Positions 12,801 through 27,800 of a DNA stretch of 64,000 bases are shown here, piece after piece. Below the pieces are notes generated by a model. That model searched no databases, was not told the DNA's origin, and saw nothing but the letters and a program-made list of their open reading frames with translations. This stretch comes from Erythrocercus mccallii. Its lineage: Eukaryota > Chordata > Aves > Passeriformes > Dicruridae. Numbering within the stretch: the stretch's first letter is position 1; every line of letters starts with the position of its first letter. Made by a program: the position numbers and the translations under genes. The stretch covers positions 262,726 to 326,725 of the forward strand of contig VZRG01000783.1 of NCBI GenBank assembly GCA_013397435.1. Direction: 5' to 3'.

Positions 12801-15800
12801 TGTGTGGTCAGGTTTGGAGTATCTCCAAGTATGGAGACTCCACAGACTTTCTGAGCACTCGTTCCAGTGTTATGAATCAGGCAATCAGATGCCTTGCAAT
12901 CATCTCACGCTATTCACCAGATGTTTATAAATTCCTCAGTAAAGCCTCACAGATTGACACACTAATTTTTCTTTAAATTTCTTTAATGCGTTTGTTATGG
13001 TTCCTAATAAAAGAGAGTTGGAGAGACTTTGAGTTGGAAACCAAGCCTTCTCTGTCGCAATATGAAATATCTCTTTGCTGCTGATTTAAAAGCAGCATTT
13101 GAGAATTCAGCTTAAAAAATAATTCTAAGTGCCACCATCATTTGAGTTTGGTAAATGAACCAACACTATTTCTTTGCATCTTAGCCCTGAATTGAACAGT
13201 GTTGGAGAAACATGGCACAGCTTTTTAGGGAAACCTGCTGGAGCAACAAAAAGCTCAATTTTCAGTGTTGTGAGTATAAGACTGAGACACAATTTTCACA
13301 TTGCCTTCAACAAACTATCCACTGAACAATCTGACTTTCTAGACTCAAGTATACTACACAAAATACCTAAAAGTCAGACAATACTCCAGTTTTCATAGTG
13401 TTAGACATCCCTCCTAGAAATTGGAACCCTGTTGAAAGACTGATGAAAAGTAAAACTTCAGGGAAAGTCCACTCCATGGGAAGAACAAAATTACATAGTT
13501 CAGGGAAGTGAGATTCATTCCATCAGTCAGCAACTGAAGTCTGTAGAGACGGCATCCTTTTAGCTGTTCTCCAGAAACATTCAACAGTTTATTTTTGTTT
13601 GTATTCTCCTTGTAAAACAAATACTAAACAAATTGTCATTCCAAAAATTTTAAGTGCTCTGTTTTCTTTCCTGTGAACTGCAATAAATTGCTGTCTTATG
13701 GCTTGCTCTGGTATTTAAACAAATTAATGTACTGTTGGAACCCCAGAACTGCAAGCAAACTGCAGAACCACATGAAATAACCTTCTTGGAATATTTTATC
13801 TTATTTTCAATGCTACTAGCAAATCTAATGTGCTTCATCTAAATTGTAGTAACTTCTGATTTCTTTATCTCTTATTTCCTCATTCTCCTTATCTCACCCA
13901 ATTGGTAAACACTAGGACCTCTACAAAAACACTGAATTCTTCACTGCATACTTTTGTATTTATGAAATTTGAAAAATCAGCTGAAACTTGGCAGGGGCAA
14001 ATTTCTATTTCCCATCTCTGCCACCTCAGAGCTTTCTCCAATACTTTAAAAACCTTACAACAAACACTGGGAAATGCCCTTTTCCATTGGCATAGCTTGT
14101 ACAATCTGTTCACTCAAAGTTCTCTATACAAAGTCCTTGGGAAGCAAATAGGACACATTAACAAAACTTACACCAACTTAGGAAACATAAGGAGCAGAAG
14201 TATTTCAATACTAGGGATAACACATGAACTGGCATTTACTTAGTGGCCTTGCTGCAGCCATAGGAAAGTAGTTACATTTAAATTTGTACCCCAGAACACT
14301 TTAGAGTTCCTCAATTATCCAACATTCTGATTTCTCTACCTTGATGGAAGTATTTTGCCCATGAGCTGGAACTGTACTGATTCTGGATTTGTCAGGACTG
14401 TCTGATGGAGAAAAGCCCTCAGTTCAACAATTCTGACTTTCCTCCTGTTTTCATTGTTCACATTGACCTCCAGCATCAGTATTTCCCGTCCATTGGAATG
14501 AAGGTGAAGGGAGACATTGACATTGTTTTCACCATAAGTCTTCAGGGCTGCCTGGGCCTGTACATGGAGAAAAAGGAGAGCAGCACATTAAGGACCTCAG
14601 ATCATAATACACAGTACTGAAACATCAGTTTGAGTAATGAGATTGCAGACAACAAGTTGGGACTGGACAAAAGCAAAAGGGGAAAGGAGTTTTTAGTTCT
14701 CATCTTTGTTTCTCATCATCTAACTCTATTTTTATCTGGCAATAAATTAAATTAATATTGCCCAAGCTGAGTCTGTTTTGTCTGTGAAGGTAATGGGTAA
14801 GTGATCTCCCTGTCTTTATCCCAACCCTGTCACAAGAAAATGTGAGCTACATTGAATTTTAAGTACAATTTAACTCGACTTTAAGAGTTTTCTGAATTTC
14901 AGCCAGAACACAAGCCAACTGTTCCAACCCCATGCATCTATCTAGCCAGAACAAACTCTAACCATCAAAATTAACCATTTCCCTAACAATTCACACCTCT
15001 CCACTATAGTCATTGAGTGTATGAACTGCAAAAGCTTCAAGTTCAAGCAACAAGACTGTAATTACCAGGGAACTGACCTGTGAAGACACGTTCTTGTTGA
15101 TGATGACTTTTACACTCACACCACAGTCAAAGTGTTTCAGTTTATTCTGCCTGGAAAACAGCTCTCCAGTTAGGCCCATTGCTCGTGGAAACTCAAGCTA
15201 TTGGACAAAGTAAAGTATCAGAACAGAACATTGCATTCCCCCCAACTGCCTCATGTGATTTAATGTCTGAACTTCTAGCATGAAGTGGGTGATGCATATA
15301 AGCAAATGTGTGTATCAAATTTCACCAGTTTTATCCCAAGATACTGAAAAATATATTGAAAGCAGTAAAAAAGGCATGAAAAAAGGTCAATGTGGGCTTT
15401 ACAAGGTATTATTGACACAAATTATTGCTACGTAACTAAACCTGCTGAGATACCTACAGTTATTTGCCATGACTCGATTGGATTAGGACATTAACCAGCA
15501 TCAAACAATTGTAATTTTAACGACAACACAGTAAAACAGTCACCAAGACATAAAAAATAAAATACCAAAAATTAAAACCACCAATACCTGGAATGAGTGT
15601 GTCACATCCACATGTAAAAGATGTCTAAAATCTGCCTCACTGGATTTGTCCTGATATCTCCCTAGAAAACTGAGAACATCTTCCTTATTCACCTTTAAGA
15701 CAGTCTCAAGCTCATGTTTCACCTGTGTGTTAAGAACGGGAGTAAGCAAAGTGCACAGGGTATCAACCCTGTGTCTAATGAAAGGTCAGAGAAGTCATCC

Positions 15801-18800
15801 CTACACATCATGAAAAATGAAAGAGTTGCAAGCTATTATGTTTTGGCTCAGAATGAAAAACAAGAAAATGAGGAAAAATATATATTTGGAATGAAAGACA
15901 AATAGATACAGCTAGATACAGTGAGAACTCTGAATCCATTCTATCCCAGTATTTGTTTTATTAATAACAGTCATCCATAATAATATTCTAAAAATTATAT
16001 ATGAGGTATTCTTGTCATAGATTACTACACAACGTATTATTATAATTAAGGAGGTACCAAGGACATAATCACCCTCTGAACATTTGGGTTGCAGCAGCTA
16101 TGTGGTGAGGAACTAAAGACCTATAGTAAGTGACGTCTGAAGAGACAGTAAAGTGTAACTAATCGGGTAATGAACATCTCCTAACTGAATCTAATGGGAA
16201 ATTTACTCACATTTTGATGACTTAGAGTTAAAATGCACATTTCAACATCTTTGGGAAACATCCTGTAGTTATAAGGATGAGTTAAGCCAGCACAAATCTA
16301 AAAAGAAGTTTGAGAGAAAATGCAAAGAACATAAGTAATATGCAGTAAACCACTCATTTGCAGGTTGTTTTGGTGTATCAGACTAAAGGAAGTTCTTGGA
16401 TAACTCACATAGGGGTTTTCAGGTTGGTAACCAAGTATAAGAGTCTGAACTGTTTCCTCCACCCCATTTATCAAAACTTTGGTTTCCATGAAATAGTGCT
16501 TTTGCTTTTTGTCAACAGTAAATGTCTCCTGCAGAAGGAAGCTCTGCAGAAAGGGCACTTTAAAAGGATGCCTGGAAAAATGCAAGAAATAAACATAGTG
16601 TAAAAGATCTTAATAGACAACTACAAAAAGAAATCATGCAGAGTTGCATGAACTCCAAAATTATCAGTTACCACCAGGGTGTCAGGTACAGAAGTAAAAC
16701 ACATAGAACCAGACAATTAAGAAACTACAGAGCATAATTACAACTTCATACAACTCCACACACGAACCTGAATTTTTGATAGAGTTTCCATCTGAATTTG
16801 GTAAATCCCTGGAAGGGCATGGGAGAAGGTGCTGCTCTAAGATTCTGACATACATAACCAGCACATACACCTTCTATACCTGCATGGTACAAGACTTCCT
16901 CTCAAATAGGGACAGTATCCAAAAGCTCCTGGCAGGTTTGAAAATCTCACCTATCCACATTTTATGTTTTCTGTAGAAACAGTATTTACATGCCAAGAAT
17001 GCTGTGCAACAAAGGTTCAGCACTACACAGATCTAGGAATAGTTTACTACTTCAGGTGTAATGTTTTATGGATTTTATTAAATATTTCTGCACGTTTACT
17101 TAGACCTCTTAGAAGCATGCACAAACCTTTATAAGCAGACACTGGACCACCTTTATACATGTGAGAATATCTGGTACAGCTCTTCATTTACATATTCTTT
17201 TACTGAAAAGACACCTCCCAGTGTTTCAGTTATCTCTGAGCTTCACAGCTCCTAAGGTAGCCTGTGCACTCCTATTGATGCTGCTGTGCCTTAAGAAAGC
17301 TGAGGTTTCCCCAGAGGTGATCCAGATGTCTCTAATCTGAGCATACCATTTTTACCACTTCAGGTTGGGCATTAGTAATGGATAATGAAGAGAGAAATTT
17401 CAGAGACAGCCAATATGTAGGAACAGAGCACTTGTTCTCATTAGAAAATGGACACATATTCCAAAATCTAAACAAGACCATTTGTTACATGTTTTAAGAG
17501 GATACCTCTGGCTTTAGAATAGAGGATACCTCTGGCTACATAATGCCTAAGGACTAGAGAAAAGGTACACAGATGGCACAGAGGATCAGATCTGGATTTT
17601 GGAACTTCTCACCACATCCAAGTTTGGACACACCACAAATCCTGCTGTTTTCAGGAAAGGAGGCTATATGCCTGTCTGAGTTGCCAGCAAACACATCACA
17701 GCACATGTGGTCTGTTGACAGCTTTGACAGCTTTGTTCACTGTCATTTCAACAAAGAGGCCAAAAGCTAATGGATGCAAATAACCAGCCCATGAAGCTGC
17801 TGTGCTTGAGCAAGTTCAGGGAGCCACATGGGACAAAGAACAGACTTTGTGCATATGGCATTCTCACTTTGTAAAGCCCAGAACGTTTCCTAAGAGCATC
17901 AAGATGCACATTAAATTTAGGCCAAAACATTCTTAAAAGATTGCAATAAGAATACTAAACCTGAAATGGAGGGTTGCACGTTTTTGATAGAGCATCTTCT
18001 CCTTCCTCAGCTCTTTTATCTGACCTTCACACTGCAGTATGACAGGCAGACTTTTATAATCTCTCCATACAATCTTCACAGAAAAGTTTGTCTTCTTAGG
18101 CTGCACTCAGATCATGAGACCAGAACAGGAAAGAACAATTGCATCAGATTTACTGCATTCATATTCAGGAACCTCAATATGGAAACCATGGGGTACACAA
18201 CAGGCTGCAGTAAGGCTGTCACTTCACAGACCAAACCATTTCTGCTGCAGTTTAAGTCCAGATCTCCATAATCACTCAGAAGTTTAAAAGTGCCATCAGT
18301 AGAAAACTGACTGCAGCAGAAGACAAATGCCCCTTCATGTATCACTATAGTGTCACCTATTTGCAACATAAGCAAACTCCGGTACATGAAAAACTGAACT
18401 GGATTTTCAAAGCATGGAAAAAGTATTTTTAAAGCTATGTTTTGAAAAACACTTTTTAAGACTTCCTGCAAGGTGTGAATGGACCAAAGTAACTGCTCAA
18501 AGTGCCTCTTTCAAGGAGAAACTGCTGATTACTCTTCGTGTGCCGCAGACATCAAGCAAAGCAAAAATTATTTTCGGACTGGAAGGGATGTAGAGACTAA
18601 AATAGCATATAAACCTAGACTGTTACCATGCTCACTGGCAGGCAAGAGATTCTGGTTCTCCAAGACAGTAGAATCTTCCACATCTCTCATACATCTGCAT
18701 CAAGTTGTGAGTAATCACATCTCCAGCTCTCTTTCTAGTTATGTTGTCTCTCTTCACCCTCTCCTCCCTGACTGATTGTCTGGGCTCCCTAATAGATGAG

Positions 18801-21800
18801 AAGTACTCCAAACTATGCCACACAAGTTCTTGTTTTCTTTTTGAACCTAGATTTACACTGCACCCTGTCAAAACAGACAGAAATAGATGCAGTACTGGAA
18901 GGATTTAAATTTCAACTCTAGCAATAACATCTTTCAGGAAGAGAGTGTTGAGTCAAAAAAATTGCTTATGTTTTTCTTTCTCACCGTTGGCAGATTCTGA
19001 TAGCTGGCTGTGAAGTTAAATTCCTGTTTTGTACTCTTTATCTTAAAGCAGAGAAGTTTGGCCCGTTCGTTATTCTCCAAATGAATCTCATTCTTCACAA
19101 GCTGATTCCACAGAGAGATTATTTCACTATGGCTATGCAGAACATTCCTCCCAAGATGATTAACTGTGGATGCCTGAAAAACAAAGACATTAGTCTGGCT
19201 GAGCCAGGACAGACACCATTCCACTGTGCAGCAGCACAACACAGAGGTGACAGAATGATCATTTCCAAGAACAATTAGAAATGTGTGCCAGCTTCTCCAT
19301 TATCAAAATACTCCAAATTACCATAAGGAGTTCAAAGTTTATCTCCTCCAAACGAGGGAGAGACAAAAAGCTAAATAGCTGATGAACACTTTTTTCTCAT
19401 TCAAGAATGTTTCTCACATTCCTCCATAGCTATGCCTGCAGCAGTAGTGACCTAAGGAGGAAAAGCTGATAAAGGAACATCTTAATCATAAACTTAAGTC
19501 AAATTGCATAGTGACGGGAGTCTACCACATTAATGCACAGCATAATGTTTAATGCACAGCATAATGTTTAATGCACAGCAACTATGATGAAATCAGTTTT
19601 AAACCTCTACTGCATAGCACAGTCTAAAATAAATTAGGAAGAAGCTTAGAAACCGTTGAGTCAGGGCACAGTGATAGCACAGAGCCCTGTCCCCAAAGCC
19701 ATACACTCTGTGAAGCACCATCACCAACCTGCAGGTATGTGGTAGCTGGTGTGTAAATGTGAACTTTTCCTTCCTTCTCATTGCCTTGATCTTTATAGAA
19801 TAGTTCCAGTACAAGGTCTTCAATAGAGAGAGCTTTTCCAGCTGTCAGCTCAGATGTCAGTAAATAGACAGAATGTTGAGGCTGGTGCAGTTTGTGAGCT
19901 GTGTACAGACTGAGCCATGGGGTGTCTATATTGAACCCACCTGCAAGGGACATATATTAAAGCTGACAGAAACATTAGATTTCAAACTACCTGGAATCTA
20001 ACTCCACATCAAGGCTGATAAGTTCCAGGGGTTCCAGAATGAAGCTAAATGCTACTATCAATCTTTTCTCTCCCAATTGCTAAAATCTCTGGGTTGTATA
20101 TAATGAAATTAATGTCATCCACTAGTATAAATGGAACTGCTGGAAAAGGCCAGCCAGTCAGGCTGTGATAGGTTGGAGATTTTGAAACCTCAGCTAGACA
20201 AAGCCACAACAGATGTGATCTACTGCTAGAAACTGTCCTGATCGGAGCAGGAAGCTGGGCTGGACAACCTCCAGGGTCTCTCTCTTCCAACGAACATCTT
20301 TATCATTCTGTTGCAGTCACGCAAAACTGCTCAGAGAAACCTGGCAGCAGCTTCCAATGCCTGCTTTTCTAATCATAGACTGGAAATGGTTTGTGGTACT
20401 TCACCTTCCCACTTCTTCAGGCCATTTCTGGATGCATCCTTCCACTGCAGCCCAGCCATAAATGGTACATGGTCATTATACTGCACCTCAAAGTTGGTGC
20501 TGCTCTGCAAATACACCTGAGAGGTGTACAAGTGCTGCAGCTGGGTTCTATAATTCACCTGTTTTTCCAAGATTTGCATGGTCAACTGGAAAAGAAGTGA
20601 AGCAAATATAATAAAAATAAGATCCCATTTTCAGGGCTGTATAAATTACACACACCGAAGCAGGACGGTCACAGGCTTCTGCCTTTGCACATTTGCCATT
20701 CACTCTATAGATTTTCATGCATGCTCACCAATTATAGACTGAGGTTTCTTTAATACGTATTTATTACAACTACAGGAGAGTCAAAAAGAAAAATGCTGTA
20801 ATAGTCTGAGTTATTATAACCTACACCCTCCTTTCACATTGTGTCAGCAAAGCAGCTTTCATAAATCTCTACAATCATTGTATAATATGAGTTAACAACG
20901 CAAAAACCTCAGACCAAATTACACCCCAGCTTTTCCAGTATTTGCAAAATTTATCTTCTAGCAAATGTCAGAGAGCTCAGTGTCTCTGTGCTAAGACCTC
21001 ACACCTAGCTCAAAATTATTAGATCTGGGTACTTGCCTTATATTATTAGTACATATCATATTTACAAAAAAAGGTCGTAATAAAAAAAAATCAAAATTTA
21101 TTCTTTGTCTGTTAAATATTTGAAGTGAAGGTCTTCCTTTTCAACCATCACTATTACCTCCATGAAATAACTGACTACAGATGAACTGGAACTGTTCTTA
21201 AAGGCTTGGCTGATCAGCAGTTTCTTCCTGTTGTTTATTTCATCCCAGTGTTTCCCATAGTTCACTTCCATCTGGGAGGAAATCCAAGACGTACTCACTT
21301 CATGTTTCAGGTGAACCTAAAGAAGAGGGCATTGCCTTTTTGCTGTGAACTCTTTCTCATGTTGAGAGCCCTGAGTCCAGGTGACACAGGAGTGCCCAGC
21401 ACAGAGAGTGCCTGGCTCAGCACCCACCTGGTGGCTGTAGGTGGGAGCCTGCACACAGTGAAACTCATGGCCCAGCTCCAGTCTGTACAAGCCCCGTGCA
21501 CTCATCTCCACTTGAACCTTCTGCTGCGTACTGCACTCGTGGCAAGGGGTTTTTGCCTCTCCTGCTCAAGTTAAATCACAAAGTTACCTATTCAAGTAAA
21601 TCAGAATTAATCTCTCAAAATGTTAATAGGATAAATCTGGCACTGGCTTCAAGACTTCTGTTTTTCAGAACATCAGAGTGAGATTTGTCTATATTTACAG
21701 CTATATACTTGTTGATTTACCCTAAAAATCCAAAAGAAAGCACAAACTTCATTACTTAAACAGAATTTTAGTTGATTGAAGTTAAAACACTACAAACTAA

Positions 21801-24800
21801 TCACAAACAAGCTTTGCAGCTTTCTTGGTACCACACGATATTTGATGATTTTCTGTTACCACCTAGCTCCCAACATTATGACATTACATGACATTTCATC
21901 TTAAAAAAAAATTAATGAACTTCCAGCCCTTTTGGACATTGAGAAGAAAATTAAAATAATGAATTTGAAGTTCCAACTAATAAGTAGAATTACTTTTTAA
22001 AATGAAAAACCCAGCACTTCTCCAAGGAAGTATTTGCTGACCACTTCAGGTGGAATAGTTGTCAAACTGGGTTTAAACTAAAGTGTAACTATCTCCAAGT
22101 ATCAAACTTCACAATGACATATAGCTATAGCCAGGCATTTTAAGGTACTGTTTAAGTGTTCAGGTATGTTTTGATTGTTGTTTATAAAATACTGTGATCA
22201 GCATGCCATTTTTAGCAAAATTATAGGGTCATGCCTGTGTAGGTTTAAGAAAACTTTATTACTTATATTACTACATACTCTCTGAAGGTGCAATAGAGTT
22301 AGCATAAACAACCCCCCTATAGCATTTATCATGATTAGCTACTACAAGGATTCCATACTTTGATATAACTGCACAGATATTCACCTGCTTTGTCCCACAG
22401 AAGTAACACCATTACTATATTGCAGCCAGGGCAGCACAGCCAGCTGCTTCCTAGAAAGCACCCCTCATGTTATTGAGTGCATGTATGCAAACATCTGAAA
22501 ACAGAAATTAATTTGGAGCAATTCTCACTGAAAAAGTGATATTTAATCAAATTATGGATACGCTTGTGAAAAGTCCAGTTTAAAAAATTGGTTTTATATG
22601 CAAACTCAAAGAGTAAAGTTTATCCAGCTGAAAATAGAAACTCATTCCAAGTTTCAGATCAGTTTAAAAATTAACTGAAATCTTCTATTGTGTTCTAAAC
22701 ACAGAGGCAAATCTTGTAGGAAAAATTAGCAACAGAGAATACTTCTACTTTCCCTGTATTTCAGTGTACCTAGGAGTCCATATTTTATCCGCAGACCATG
22801 AGACCACAATCCCTCATGCTGCTGGAGAAGAGCGACAGCGTGAACTCCAAGAACACCTGGAAGGTGAGTCTCCCCTTCCAACGAGTATTGTCTCAGGTTA
22901 TCATCAATTTTTTTCTCCAGAAGTGCTACAGAAAGAAGAGAAAAGATTATGCAGTGGTAGAACTTGAAGTTCCTTCAGCTAGTCAAAGGAATACTACAGT
23001 GGGGGAAATCAAAAGGGCATTCAGTCTCTCCACCATGATGAACTCTCTGTGTAGTGAACAGATAAAAAGACACAGAGCTGGATGTTCAGTGTCTTTCTCC
23101 ATCTCCACAGACAGCCTGCACACCACACAATTTGCTGCAAGCTTATTGAAACTCATGCAGCCAAAGGAAATAAATTCAGACAGACAGACCTTTTAATTAA
23201 CTAAGCCCTAATGTGTGAACATGTGGATGTTCACCTCTACATTAAGTCAGAGCAAGGCTGTGGCTTTGCAGCAATACAAATGGTGCAGCCAAGTTCTCAG
23301 GTGCTATGAGCTTGAAATCAGACCAGAACTGGCTTGGATGCAGTCACTGGCAATCCATGTGAAAGCTAAGGATGAAAACTTCACCAAAAGATCATCTCCC
23401 AAAAAACAAACTGCCCTTCTGCATTCCTTAAAGTGCTTTGAAAGGACTGTGTAACCCTATGACATTTCAGTCAAAAATGAGAGCCTCAGACATAAATTAC
23501 TGGCTTATTTCACTATATTATTTTAATTTTAATGTATTGATGTTATACAAATATTAAGGCTCTCTTTCTGATGCTTTCTCTTGTATTTTCCTCTTAGCTT
23601 ATTTGTGAGAAAAAGTCTTCAAAATTTTTAGAACAGCAGGTCTTAAGAGACATGTAGCTACAAATATGTGTCTCTGCATTGTTTTGTACTAACGAAAGTG
23701 AAAAACAGCTGGGTTTTTTGGCATGTTTTTGTTAAGTAATTCCTTGCAATTACTTCCTCCACCCTTTCCAACAGTAATTCAAAGCAGACTTTTATTTTAA
23801 AATTTCTTTTATTCTGAAATATATATATTTGTATTAATTTATGCAGGATAGTAATTTTAAACAGCAGTCTTCATGGATTTGAAAGGAATTTTAGGAATAA
23901 GTGTCCAAAACCAGTTAACCCTAACAAAAAACGGCTCCAGAACTTGCATTTATATGGCAAATACTTACTGTCCTCTAACCTGAAAGAAATGCAGCATCCT
24001 TCAACAAATTATTCAGAGATACTGAAAAAGCTATCTTCTTGCCAAGCTGTTTAGTGATGTTTCCTGACAGAATGATAGGACTGCTTTGCTTTATCAGCTT
24101 TACCTCCAGCTGGGTCATGTATCTCTGCTCTCCACTCAGCATCTGCAAATCTGCCATTCCCTAGAACAAACAAACAAATCAAAACCCAAACCCCCAGCCA
24201 CTCAACAACATAAATTTTAAGAAACAATAGTATTGTGTGTTTCAGAAATGAGAGGAGGAAGAAAAGACATGTTTTTCTATATATCCAACAACAAACCTTC
24301 CACACCCCACAAAGCCTAAAACTCGCCATTGATAAATAATGGGGAGGAAGGACGGATTTGTTTTTCCAGTTACACAGAGGTCACAGTGGTGCAAGATGCT
24401 ACTTCCTTCACCTTCTGCTGGTTTTAGGACAGAAATCACTACAAATGTTGCAATACAAGAAATTATAGAGTGTTATTGAAAATATTGACAGTCTCACAGA
24501 GATTTAGCATTTAAATTTAGCACTGAGTCTATCTCAAAAATATGTAATAAGGAGAACTGGTAATTTCTCTGATGGATTGGTCACAAAACTGTTTTTCAAT
24601 ACATGTATTTTCACTGCCTTTCTTTTCTGTGCTTTAATGTAAGTATTCATCCCAGAGCTCATGAAATGCAAACATACCTTAATGTAATACACATCTCTGT
24701 CATCCACTATCAGCTCCAGGTGTCCAACTCGGGAATTTTTAGAAAACTCAATCCTCCCTTGGAGAAAAAGAAAACTCTTTACCTTTTCTTTACTAATCAG

Positions 24801-27800
24801 TGATGCTTCATAAGACTGTACTTGAAATGATAGTTGTTCTTGTTATAAATAATAGATATAGAGAGATTAAAAGCATAATAAATATCAGCTCAAAGGAAAT
24901 AAGTTAGGATCAGAATTTGCAAAGGCATTCTGCAATGTGTCTTCAGAATAAACTAGTAATTTTGAAAGGATATTCTGAGGACAATAAATGAGAAGAGGCA
25001 ATGAAGCTGTCTCCAACAAAACCAGCTTAGTTCTGGAACGGATTTATGCACTTCCTTTAGGCCTGTGCTAAAACTTTTGTGTTGTGATGTGGAGACATTT
25101 CAGGAGCTCAGAATGCTGTGCACACAAAGCTTTGCACAGTGTTGGTAAAGCTTCCTTGCAATCCAGTTGGAATAACCAGGATAAAAAAAATAAAAAAGAG
25201 TGGAAAATTCTAAATACATGATATGGTAGAATACATGAACACAAAACATCACTTGACCAGCATGCCATATGAAACATGTTGTCTATTTCCTTCCCACTAA
25301 TTTATATTTCCTCAATGGGTATGTAGATTCTGTGTTCTATTTTACACGGTGATTAAAACATTATTTTTTATTATAATGCATGGTAATATCACAGTCAGTA
25401 CTTCACTGATTTAGCAACACAGAACTTCATCTCACAACAGAACAAAGCAAATTGAAACAGTGAGGCAAGTTCAGCATATGTAACAGATGTCAGAACAATC
25501 CACCATGTTCTTTAACTTCATTTTATCAATCCTGGTAACAGCTTTCTTCTCTAACATGACTTTATGAACCAGGTACTGAACCTCTGACTGTGCAAAATAG
25601 TCTGAATCAAGATGCAAACCCCATTGGGAATGGGTCCTACCTAAAGCAGTAAACTGAACAGTTATCACATAATAATGTAGTTTTAGCATTAGATTAGGGA
25701 GTGAAGTACACTGATATTTCTCAGTTAATTGTAATGAAGTTCTCCTAACTGATACTAGCTGATGAACAGTCTCTTAGTTGAAAAACCTACCATCAATCTC
25801 AATTTTTTTCTTAGGTTGTATAAACTGGATTCTGAATTTCTTCTGTGGGACACTAAAGCTTAAGTCAATACCAACATCTCTTTTCAAGTCTGACTTTGGA
25901 GTCCCAATGAAGAAGTGAAAGACAGCTTCACTTGGGATCCATGAATTCTCCTAAAAGAAAGAAGGGATAACCACATTATTCATTGGCACACTGTCTTGGG
26001 TTATGGCCTCAAACCTAGACACACATCATTTACAAAACAATCTCTCACACTGAGACAACAGATCGTGTGTGCTGTATAAAAAGAGTATGTACCTCCTATC
26101 AGCATCAGTAAGTTGTGTCCAGCAGAGCTTCCCACTATATTGGGAACAGAATGAATAATAACGTGGAGCTTTGAATCCAGAGGGTTGAATATGCAGTACT
26201 GAGATACACCACTGTGTCACCAGAATAGCAAACTGAAACTAAAGGCAGAGTCCAGCCTGCCAGTGGTACCTGAGCCATGTAGTTATAGGCAGCTTCCACC
26301 ACGTACTGCTGCAGGCCTCTGTCTTGCTTAGTTAATGTCACAGCCACTTTCAAAGGTCTGGGGAGGGGGAAAACCAAACCACTGGCTGGGTCAGGATAGG
26401 ACATTTCAGAACACAGCTGCCAGCCAATGATCTCAGACACTGGTGGAAGACAACAGTTGAACATGCAGTTAGAACAGCAAACAAAGAAAGCATGAAAATG
26501 AACACTGCACTGTGGACCTTTTTTAGAACATTGATGAAGATTGCACTGTAGATCATATTATTTTAGAAATAATATGTGAAAAAAGAAACTGTACTGAATA
26601 AAATGACCTGTAACAGATATTTCAGAATGCCTTTCTTAGACAACACAATACCTTTCTAAGACAAACCTGGACTCACCTTCCTCTCTAGTGCAAGATCTGG
26701 TTTCTGTGTGGTCTTGGAAGACATCTATATCTTCTGTCTCATCCACCATTCTGAAGTAGAGTTTAGAGCTACAACCAAGATTTTGAACAATAACTTAAAA
26801 CCAATTATGCTAAAGTCACAGAAATATTTTAACAAAATTCTCAGTTATATACAAGAAAGTTAACAGTTACTGGTTTTGAAGATGCCCTTGCTTAATCTTA
26901 CCTGAAATCAATTACCTCCATAGATTCTTCTGGAGTGTTCAAGAACACTTTGAGCTCTTTCCCTTTCTTCACCTGGATTCCCCCATCAAGGCTAGTAGAT
27001 GTCCTCATTCCTGTTAACCACTTTAGGCCAGCTTGTCCCAGAGTGCCCACAATTCCCATTTGGACAGAAAGTTGGACAAATGCACTGTTGAAAGATTCAT
27101 GTACATTTCCTTCTATGAAATGCAGTTTCTTTTTAAAGCACTTAATTTAAACCTCTTCAATAAATGCACAGCATTTGATGCTGTAACACAATATATTCTG
27201 TGATTAAAATCATGAACTATTTTCTTTCAGGAAATAACTGAAAAGATTGCATGTACACCAACACACACTTTCTAACATGAATTATAGTTTTACTGTATCT
27301 CCTAAGGAGGGGATTTGAATGCAGATTTCAGCATGAAATATTAAGAAATGGAAAGCAATTAGAACCGAGTATCACAGGGCAAGTTTCTCTCTGTCTATTC
27401 AGCACTTAGTGAAGTTTAGTAATGTATTCAGTATGTACAAAAGCTAAAATAGCCAGGTAAGGAAACACAGGGTTAAATCCTCCACTGGTTTGTACATCCA
27501 TAACCTGCAACAGCATGTTTGATCCTGAGGAAAATCCACTTGTCACAGGTAAAGCATTCAAAAAATCATCTGCATGCAAGAATTCAGGAGTTTGATTTAG
27601 AGATAGAGAGGAATAGTCAGCTTAAACCAGTACTGGAATAACACAGCAAGAGTTCAAAATCAGACAGGCAAGACAGGAAAGCACTGCTGCCCTTACACCA
27701 TGGCAACCATTCAGCAACAGGAGGCTGATGACTGCTTTTGTTCTTCAGGAATCTCCTAAATAATTAATAGGCATTCACACAAAACTTCCACATCAGGAAT

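Noticed and set aside
17790..17933. Possible extra LLTP exon (contains FWPKFNVHLDAL)
   Set aside because: Both ends would be phase 0, which does not supply the 2-nt carry that exon 30 needs; kept only as a weak alternative in the finding on exon 29.
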